Below, in pieces: positions 57,150-64,000 of a stretch of 64,000 bases of DNA; positions within the stretch are counted from its first letter, which is position 1, and every line of letters begins with the position of its first letter. The DNA comes from Diphasiastrum complanatum. Taxonomy: Eukaryota; Streptophyta; Lycopodiopsida; Lycopodiales; Lycopodiaceae. The position numbers and the translations under genes are program-made. The notes under the pieces were generated by a model. That model was not told the origin of the DNA. It saw only the letters and a list, made by a program, of their open reading frames with translations, and did not search any database. Location: the NCBI GenBank assembly GCA_029204225.1, contig CM055103.1, positions 7,522,866 through 7,586,865 on the forward strand, written 5' to 3'.

Positions 57150-58904
57150 TCCACCCCACCTTTATAAAATCTGATGTCGTCATCAGATGTCAGATTAAAG
57201 TAAAGGTGTCTCCCAATTAAAATAACTATACATTTAAGCTACATGGCACAGTACTCAATTTACTGGACACTTTTTATTAACATTGAAGCTGGCACACCAC
57301 AAGTTGGAGGCTCAGCTCTTTGTACTGAAAAATTACATAAGTTGAAAATATCTCTTTGTCTGGGAAAAGCGTAGATTTGATATCGCTTTCGTAAAACCGA
57401 AGAACCTTATTAACTGGTGACAGAGGCCTTTCTTTGAAATGTTCTCCCCTGTCGCTTCTGACTTTCGACTTTGGAACTCCTTTGAGCTCCTGATTTGTCC
57501 TTGATGCACTTTGTGTTGAGCTCCCGGAGCTCTAGATTTGATCAGTTCTGCACAGGTATCAAGGCTCCCTAAGCCAAAGGATTTATCGTTTGATTGCCCA
57601 CTTTATGGTCCACTCCGTGCCTTGTTGATTCCTCTCCTTGTCCCAGCCTAATCTTGATACTTTTCCATCTTGGCTCTTTAAGGTAGGCAAAGATTGAGTA
57701 CTCCGCAATGCACCTCTCACTTAGCTTGAAGTAGCTCTTTGAATCAGCCCAAATGTAACCATTGACCTCGTGGAAAGCCAAAGGGTCGCACCAGTTTGAT
57801 CCGCATACGAACTATCTCTTCGCGTTTGTTTGAAGCACCATGTCCGTCACGCAAAACTTGACTTTCACAATTCCATCACTGGTCAGTTGCCTCACAATCA
57901 AAACAAGAAGTGTACATTGAGCTTGGCTTCAAGTAGCTCTCTTTGAATCAGACACATGCACCCAGAGTTTGCACTAGTCCGATCTCAATGCAAACTGTCC
58001 CTTAGCATTCGTTCGAAATACCAAGTCTCTCATGCAAGACTCAACTTTCACAGTTCCTTCATTGATCAGCTGCCTTACACGTAACACAAGCCAGCGTACT
58101 CATATGTTTCCTCATCATTGCTGGTCTAGAGAAAGCCTATAACAAGCTTTCCTTTCCACAACAAAAACTTGTCAACTTATTAGGTCCAAAGTTTGCCAGT
58201 CTCCTCGTGTGAGTATGGCTAGGTCACCTTGAATTTGCCCCCATTTTGAACAACTTTCATTCAAAATTTGCCCCAAGAGAGAGGTGTGTGTGATAGTTCC
58301 CCTCCACTTATAAAATCAGCTGATCGGACTTAGAGTAGAGTTCTTCGGACAAAAAGCCTTTCCAACACTTTGCTTCCCATCTGCTAGGATTATGGCTCGA
58401 TCCAACTTGTTGCCAATCTCTGAAGAGGATCCTAGTCTTTCCCCTTTGAGGAAAAACCCAACTGATATTGGATATCACCCATGCTCAGTGAGTTTTAGTT
58501 CCGAAGGTGGTCGTCCCAAAATGAAGACCAACTGCTCCATAGAAGATCTCCCCTGAAATTGCCCTTTCCAACTTTTGACTTCCTGCTTGCGTCTGGTGGG
58601 CGTTGTCGCAAATGAAACTAACCCAAGAAACAGGCTAGCCATCCTTCCTTTGCAAACATTGAGTCGTTTCGTTGTCGTTCATGTGCGAGTACTTGAACTG
58701 CAAATCCGCCGCACAGATTTTGTTTGATGGTATCAGCCTTCAAAAGAAAGGTTCATTCTCGAGCCATCAGCTCCTTGTATCACAAGCAATCATGCAAACC
58801 AGGCAAAGCACGAGTACTAAGACTCACCACGAATACATACAAGTAAGACACTCAGGCAGGTTTACTAACAAGTAACAAAGACAAGGTCCCCCTTTGAGAT
58901 GGTC
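57150..58904 (-). mobile_element. Gypsy G1 internal remnant, largely unassigned
   Basis: The purine tract and the CTGATG(T/A)CGTCATCAG stretch next to LTR B match the end of the G2 internal region at 59,640-59,690. From about 57,280 to 57,525 there is a fragment of the G2-type LTR (GGCTCAGC block, then the segment repeated at 59,448-59,600). The rest has no retrotransposon domain I recognise. The only frame of note is 57,781-57,569 (-), with FHEVNGYIWADSKSYFKLSE. This may be an extra or captured ORF. No gag, protease or RT is left. Confidence 0.5.
57735..58095 (-). repeat. Diverged tandem duplication of about 195 bp
   Basis: Plus-strand copy 1 is about 57,735-57,905 and copy 2 about 57,930-58,095. 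Both hold TAGCTCT(CT)TTGAATCAG, the GACTTTCACA(A/G)TTCC block and a CAGTTGCCT/CAGCTGCCT stretch. On the minus strand the copies read VKVKFCVTDMVLQTNAK and VKVESCMRDLVFRTNAK, so the repeat may have been coding. Confidence 0.75.
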
Positions 58905-59447
58905 CTGCCAACGGACCTTTGCCTCCTCGCACCCATACAAATCGATCACAGAATCAGCTCACATAGGAACACCCCTCCAACTATCAGTGCTTTCACCATT
59001 AAGCAGCACATTGCCTCAGTCACGCCCCACCACTTTTTGGTCGATAGCCCTTATAGCTAAACGATCGGCAGCTATCCCGCACTGGCAGCTAATACCCGTG
59101 CTTTACACCCGAATTCGAGCAGCATCTCTGTATCAATGGTTAACCCGTACAATTCAAATATGTCACCCCGCACCCCACAAGGTACAGACCGTGCTTTCAC
59201 CTACCTAGGCAGCACTTTGCCTCATCTGTCCTATGTGCAGACGGCACCAGGCCCGAATCGCGAGAACTGACCGTGCTTACACCTCAAGGGCAACACCTTG
59301 ACTCATCAAGTCCCCTGTTCTGTCGACCACCCCGACCGTGGACGCAACCGTGCTTACACTGTGGGCAGCACCTTGCACAACAGTTGTCTTGTTGAACCCC
59401 AAACATTGGCCATTTCCGTGAGATCCGTATAACTGACCAGCCAGTCG
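58905..59447 (-). repeat. Gypsy leader copy 1 (direct repeat of 62,609-63,143)
   Basis: About 540 bp with the same words in the same order as the G2 leader: ATTAAGCAGCACATTGCCTC, CACCACTTTTTGGTCGATAG, GAGCAGCATCTCTGTATCAA, TGTCCTATGTGCAGACGGC. Here it is followed not by a primer-binding site but by a truncated LTR, so the 5' end of G1 is lost. ORFs such as 58,894-59,208 also occur in copy 2 in another context and are not genes. Confidence 0.85.
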
Positions 59448-59638
59448 CTTTCGTAAAACCCAAGAACCTTATTAACTGGTGACAGAGGCCTTTCTTTAAA
59501 ATGTTCGCCCCTGTCGCTTCTGACTTTCGACTTTCGACTTTGGAACTGCTTTGAGCTCCTGATTCGTCCTTGATGCACTTTATGTTGAGCTCCCCTTAGA
59601 GTCTTACAGGGCACGCTGGGTGCCCCTGAGTCACAACA
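59448..59638 (-). repeat. Gypsy G2 3' LTR, only the first 190 bases
   Basis: The element strand starts TGTTGTGACTCAGGGGCACC at 59,638, next to an AAACAAGGGGAGGA purine tract. Most of the segment (59,448-59,600) recurs at 57,385-57,525. It stops at the G1 leader, so the rest of the LTR shared between G1 and G2 has been deleted. Confidence 0.72.
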
Positions 59639-60767
59639 TCCTCCCCTTGTTTGAAAAAGCTGATGTCCTCATCAGGTCCAAACTAGACCTAGGACATATG
59701 GCACGGGCTTAATCCACCGTCCTTAACAACTTTGAATTAAAAATACATTGGCAGTAGCACAGGAAAAGTGTAGATAAAGTTCACTTACGTAAAACCTGTG
59801 TAAAGCTGCAAGTGATTTATTGACAACTTAACCAATTCCCACGAGGTAAAATAGACAAGTCCAAAACTTTCCGATGAACTTGGTGTCTCGGTCAGAAATA
59901 ATCGTTCTAGGTAGGCCGTGGTATTTGAAGACACATTTTGAAAAATAATCTTGCTACTTCTTCAGCTGTCATTGAACTTTTAGTTGGTACCAGATGAACT
60001 TGCTTTGAAAAGCAGTCAACCATCACATAAATTGAGTTGAAACCTTGGCACCGTGGTAGTTGAACAATAAAATCCATGCTCACCGAATCCCATGGGTATA
60101 CTGGTACCGGTGATGGTTGGAGTAGTCTTGCTGGAGCTAGAGGTTCCACCTTCACTTGTTGACATGTCGGGCATGTTTGCACATAGGATTCAACGTCTGC
60201 CCACATACTTGGCCAATAGAAGCCTCTTTTGAGAAGTTCATACATGCGATTCACCCCTGGATGTCCGGCGGCTAGTACATCATGATGTTCTTGCAAGACT
60301 TTCTTCCTTAGGGTGATGTTGTCTGGGACATATACTCTACGTTGTTTATAAACAACCATTTGATCTTTCCAAGTGAAATGTTTATGAGGCTTTCCCAGCT
60401 GGAATTCAATCATTAAGTCCTTCGCCAACGCATCTGCACCATAATTCTCCCTGATTTCTTGTAGTAGGCCAGTCACTTGAGTTGTCACCGTTGCCATCAA
60501 GTGTTCTTGTCTACTTAGTGCGTCCGCCACCACATTGTTCTTTCCTACCGTGTGTACAATGTCTATATTGAATTTTGAGAGAAATTTTTGCCATCGCATT
60601 TGCTTTGGAATGAACATACCTTGGGATGAGAAGTACTTGAGTGATACATTATCAGTGAATGCCTTAAAGGGTTTTCCTACCACATAATGTCTCCAATGCT
60701 CCACTGCTTGAACTACTGCGACCATTTCTTTTTCATGAGTTGTCCATCGTCGCTCTACGTCACTCAA
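59639..60767 (-). pseudogene. Gypsy G2: RNase H second half and integrase, truncated
   Basis: The minus-strand frame 60,767-59,907 (286 codons) reads through the end of RNase H (RRWTTHEKEMVAVVQAVEHW, FKAFTDNVSLKYF, NNVVADALSRQ, residues 1-86). The HHCC module follows (HHDVLAAGHPGVNRMYELLK, FYWPSMWADVESYV, TCPTCQQVK, residues 161-206), then the core start (PWDSVSMDFIVQLPRCQG, YVMVDCFSKQVHLVP; first Asp at 232). A frameshift near 59,905 is followed by GLPRTIISDRDTKFIGKFW with the second Asp. It then ends with a stop after about 10 residues. The Glu and the C-terminal domain are missing. Confidence 0.9.
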
Positions 60768-61018
60768 TTTCTTTGAGAAATATGCAACAGATTTCCATCT
60801 TGCATCAACAGGGCCCCAATAGCAAAGCTCGACGCGTCTGTATGTATTTCGAAAGATTTGCTAAAGTCCGGTAAGGCAAGGATGGGTTATTGAGTGATCC
60901 GTCGTTTTAGTTCTTGGAACGCTGCTTCACATTCCGGTGTCCATGTCATCTTCAGATGAGTCTTGGTCTGCTCCAACCGTGGTGCCACAATTTTGCTAAA
61001 TGCCTCAATGAATCTCCT
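60768..61018 (-). pseudogene. Gypsy G2: start of RNase H, frameshifted
   Basis: Between the RT and RNase H frames the minus strand shows [49 protein letters not shown] and [12 protein letters not shown] in changing frames, that is, the RT thumb/connection and the RNase H start. At least two frameshifts and one stop. Confidence 0.8.
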
Positions 61019-61864
61019 TTAAAAGTTACATAACCCCACAAAGGATTTGATCCCATGAACAGTTTTAGGAGCCAGCCAATCCAAGATAGTCTTGATCTTC
61101 TTAGGATCCATCCGAATTCGTCCGTAGCCTAAAACATGTCCAAGGAAATCAACTTCCTCTACCACAAATTCACATTTTTCTCTTTTCGCGAACAAGTTGT
61201 TCTTCCTCAGTCGTTGGAGGACTATCCTTAAATATTTAATGTGATCTTTGAGGCTACAACTAAACACCAAGATGTCGTCGATGTACACGATGACAAATTC
61301 ATCTAAGCAGTCTTGAAAAATGTTGTTCATCAATGTGCAAAAAGTGGCTGGTGCATTTGTTAGACCGAACTTCTTCACCCTGAATTCGTGGCTCCCATAC
61401 CGTGTTCAAAAAGCCATTTTGTGCTCATCGCCTTTAGCTATTCGAATTTGGTGATATCCAGATTTGAGATCTATTCGGCTAAAATATCTGGCATGTTTGA
61501 GTTGGTCAAATAGGTCATCAATTCTAGGCATGGGATACTTGTTCTTGATGGTACCTTTGTTGAGCACGCGGTAATCCACACACATCCGCAGTGTCTTGTC
61601 CGCCTTTTCCACAAATAATACTGGGGCTCCAAAAGATGAAGCACTGGGTCTAATGAATCCTTTGTCTATCAATTCACCAAGCTGTCTTTTCAGTTCCACC
61701 AACTCTTCTTGGGACATTCTATAGGGTGCTCGTGAAATTGGTTCTGTTCCAAGTACCAACTCAATCTTATGGTCCACTGGTCTTCGAGGAGGTAACTTAG
61801 CTGGGAGTTCTTTCGGAAACACATTGCTAAATTCCTCTAGCAAATCTGCCACCTCCTTTGGCAA
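61019..61864 (-). pseudogene. Gypsy G2: reverse transcriptase
   Basis: Two frames make up an almost complete Ty3/gypsy RT. The first is 61,864-61,406: [100 protein letters not shown]. The second is 61,378-61,019: KKFGLTNAPATFCTLMN, FVIVYIDDILVFSCSLKDHI, KCEFVVEEVDFLGHVL, IRMDPKKIKTILDW. The catalytic box is YIDD, a common gypsy variant. A stop at about 61,405 and another at 61,019 break the enzyme. Confidence 0.92.
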
Positions 61865-62461
61865 GGTTTTTTGTTATGCGTTTTCCCCTTTTGGAACCTC
61901 TCTACAAATACAAAGAAAGCACTTTGACCTTTTCCTTTTCGCCATGCTTTTAATCACAGATGCAGCAACCAGATTCTGTTCAATATCGGTGCCCTTAGCG
62001 TTCCCCCCAGGCAGAGCTTTTGTCATACAAATCTGTCTTTTGTAATCCAAGAGAACCAAGTTTGAGCTCCTACCCAAAACTGCAATACAATGTTCATTTA
62101 GCCAGGGAAGGCCCAAAATTACATCGAAGGCATCCATCTCTAAAATCAAAAAGCTAAGTTTAGCCTTCCATCTCCCAATTTGCACCAGGATGTTCAATGT
62201 TGCTTTGTCTGCATCCAGTGCTCCCTTTGCTATTTCTACCTTGAGCGTTGATGTTACATTTCTGGTCGGCAAGCTGAATAGTTCCACTACGCTCCCTGAA
62301 ATATAGTTATGTGAAGCTCCGGAGTCATGAAATCTGACTTCCTCCCCGCGATATTTTCGGATAGGAATAATAATCTTGAACCAATCTTGGGGGTTGCCCC
62401 ATGGAAGCTCCTTTTCATACTTTGTATGTCGTCCACCCACAAATGCAAACTCCTCCTTCAA
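61865..62461 (-). pseudogene. Gypsy G2: aspartic protease region
   Basis: The minus-strand frame 62,461-61,874 reads VRFHDSGASHNYISGSVVEL with the catalytic DSGAS, then LPTRNVTSTLKVEI and MDAFDVILGLPWLNEHCIAV (the ILG.PWL motif of gypsy proteases). It finishes in a Lys-rich linker and a stop before the RT frame at 61,864. The domain itself is uninterrupted. No gag lies upstream: to the right is 150 bases of unassigned sequence, then the leader repeat. Confidence 0.88.
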
Positions 62462-62608
62462 CTCCCAACTAGATCAGATCACCTGGAAGAAGTTAAGCAA
62501 CCAGGGGTTATTCAAGTCCAAACAAGCACACCACAAACGAACATACCAACCAAAGCAAACACAGAGGATCCCTCTCAAGCCACATTCCCCTTGAGACCAG
62601 ACATAGGA
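62462..62608. other. Junction between G2 protease and leader; gag deleted
   Basis: About 150 bases with no gag-like frame. A gypsy gag of some 300-400 codons is expected here and is absent. Confidence 0.55.
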
Positions 62609-63143
62609 CCTTTGCCTAGCCGCACCCACTCAAATCTATCACAGAATTAGCCCACGGGGAAACATCCATCCAACCATCCGTGCTTTCACCATTAAGCAGC
62701 ACATTGCCTCAGTCACGTCCCACCACTTTTTGGTCGATAGCCCTTATAGCTAAACGATCGGCAGCCATCCCGCATCGGCAGCTAACCACCCGTGCTTTAC
62801 ACCCAAATTCGAGCAGCATCTCTGTATCAATGGTTAACCCGTGCAGTTCGAATATGTCACCCCACACCCCACAAGGCACAAACCGTGCTTTCACCAACCT
62901 AATGGCAGCACATTGCCTCATCTGTCCTATGTGCAGACGGCGCCAGGCCCGAACCGCGGGAATTGATCGTGCTTACACCTCAAGGACAACACCTTGCCTC
63001 ATCAAGTCCCCCGTTCTGCCGACCACCCCAACCGTGGATGCACCCGTGCTTTCACTGTGGGCAGAACCTTGCACAACGGTTGTCTTGACAAATCTCAAAA
63101 CATGGCCATCCTTGTGAGACTTGCATAGCTAACCGGCTAGTCG
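62609..63143 (-). repeat. Gypsy G2 leader (direct repeat of 58,905-59,447)
   Basis: About 535 bp of untranslated leader next to the primer-binding site. The plus-strand frame 62,680-63,117 is open but is interrupted in the other copy by sequence changes; I treat it as non-coding. Confidence 0.85.
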
Positions 63144-63155
63144 GCTCTGATACCA
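63144..63155 (-). other. Gypsy G2 primer-binding site
   Basis: Plus-strand GCTCTGATACCA is TGGTATCAGAGC on the element strand, complementary to initiator Met-tRNA. It lies two bases from the LTR edge. Confidence 0.92.
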
Positions 63156-63157
63156 CA

Positions 63158-64000
63158 TGTTGCGCCGGCGCCTCAAAGGGCATTGGGACTTGAGCGGTTT
63201 CACCAACATGCGCTTAAGTCTAACATTCATCCATCATGCACTTATGTAAAAGCCAACTCAGAAACGTAACAAGCTTAACCATTCAGACTTAAGAAAACTG
63301 GAATCCCAACCAACCCGAAAGCCAACTCAAAATCCGTCTCCAAAAGGTAACCAAAGGCAAAGACAAGCCACACATGAAACCCAAGGCATAGTGGTCGCCA
63401 AACTGACCAATTGGCATAGCGACAAGCCACACGTCGGTGACGTGGACCCTTAGGCGTCGGCGACGCAAAAAGGTTGTAGTAAGAGTCCTTCCACTTGGAC
63501 CAGTCCCGGAGGCGAAACCGAAATGGTAATCATCCCCAAGGATCAACTTTATTAGATTTGAAAGAGGTTACATTCATACATAGACTGACCGGTCTCGGGG
63601 CCACCAACACGTGCTGGGCATTGTGCCTGGCCCGTGCTGGTAGAGGGAGCTGAGACCTGGCGATTGGATTTCTAGCGCTGGTTGAGCTGCCCAAGTTTCT
63701 GTCTGTCGGACTCCCCCTATAGTTCTGCCGTGATTCGGCGCACCCCCTCTGTTTTGAAACATAATGCTTTCTGGTAAAGCACGCTTTTTAGGACTTAGTT
63801 TTTATTTTGCTGATTAAGCCTAGCAGAATCAGTTTGGCTCTTGGACATGGGTCCCGGGAGTCGTCTCGGTGACATAATCAACTTGCTTCTTGACTAGGCC
63901 ATGACTCGAGCTCCAAAGCTAGCTCATGACTTGTGACTACTTGACTGGCTCACCACAGGTCGGGGGCTCAGTCCTTGACGTTCTAAATTGCTCTGGGACT
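63158..64000 (-). repeat. Gypsy G2 5' LTR (LTR C), cut by the window end
   Basis: The plus strand starts TGTTGCGCCGGCGCC. It is a diverged relative of LTRs A and B, sharing AAGGTTACATT, a GGCTGAGAC(T/C)TGG block, CCCCTATAGT, TGATTCGGC and CTGGTAAAGCACG. Near 63,940 it resembles 57,280. ORFs at 63,289-63,546 and 63,574-63,762 are non-coding. Confidence 0.8.

Noticed and set aside
62680-63117. 145-codon plus-strand ORF
   Set aside because: It lies in the gypsy leader repeat; the other copy (58,894-59,208) does not keep it open.

Overview
This window is nuclear DNA from a land plant. It holds one clear host gene, a ten-exon myo-inositol oxygenase (MIOX) gene at 44,384-48,842 on the + strand. 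Every splice junction is GT-AG and the reading frame is open through all ten exons. Nearly everything else is decayed LTR retrotransposon. There are no prokaryotic signatures. The MIOX protein is well conserved in its catalytic core but diverges from the angiosperm copies I know. Together with the high repeat load this hints at a non-flowering plant, but species and lineage cannot be settled from the sequence.

Layout. 1-4,657: two overlapping Ty1/copia remnants (+), with a decayed gypsy tail (-) to about 5.1 kb. 6,982-7,690: a copia LTR and RNase H tail (-). 7.7-12.1 kb: no genes, a long CT array, and one arm of a roughly 460-bp inverted repeat. 12.1-14.05 kb: a copia protease scrap and a gypsy gag/RNase H/integrase remnant (-). 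14.85-17.42 kb: three copia fragments joined head to head or head to tail, one with an LTR carrying a 34-bp minisatellite. 18.6-19.1 kb: the second arm of the inverted repeat. 19-25 kb: no recognised genes except an unassigned ORF at 22,970-23,782 (-). 25.3-28.7 kb: a copia LTR, primer-binding site and broken gag-pol (+), with a 1,233-bp gypsy-type solo LTR in its leader. 28.7-30.5 kb: a duplicated unassigned sequence flanking a scrambled copia piece. 31.0-34.6 kb: a nearly full-length but inactivated copia gag-pol (-), abutting another at 34.6-37.8 kb whose LTR and primer-binding site are visible. 38.7-40.7 kb: a gypsy-type LTR pair. 40.9-41.8 kb: a gypsy integrase tail (-). 43.0-44.4 kb: MIOX promoter and 5' UTR. 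49.57-49.69 kb: a tiny tRNA-like retroposon with a perfect 15-bp target duplication. 53.3-54.5 kb: two copia LTRs. 55.9-64.0 kb: tandemly arranged gypsy elements (-) sharing leaders and LTR pieces.

MIOX is the only gene likely to make a working protein. It opens myo-inositol to D-glucuronate, which feeds UDP-glucuronate and cell-wall or ascorbate-related metabolism. Three CACGTG G-boxes lie upstream in an unusually CpG-rich stretch. All retroelement ORFs seen are broken by stops, frameshifts or deletions, so none looks autonomous. I found no convincing novel multi-gene system. The best candidates for a second look are the tRNA-like retroposon, the 11.3/19.0 kb inverted repeat, the unassigned ORFs, and the LTR-internal-LTR-internal-LTR tandem arrangement at the right end.
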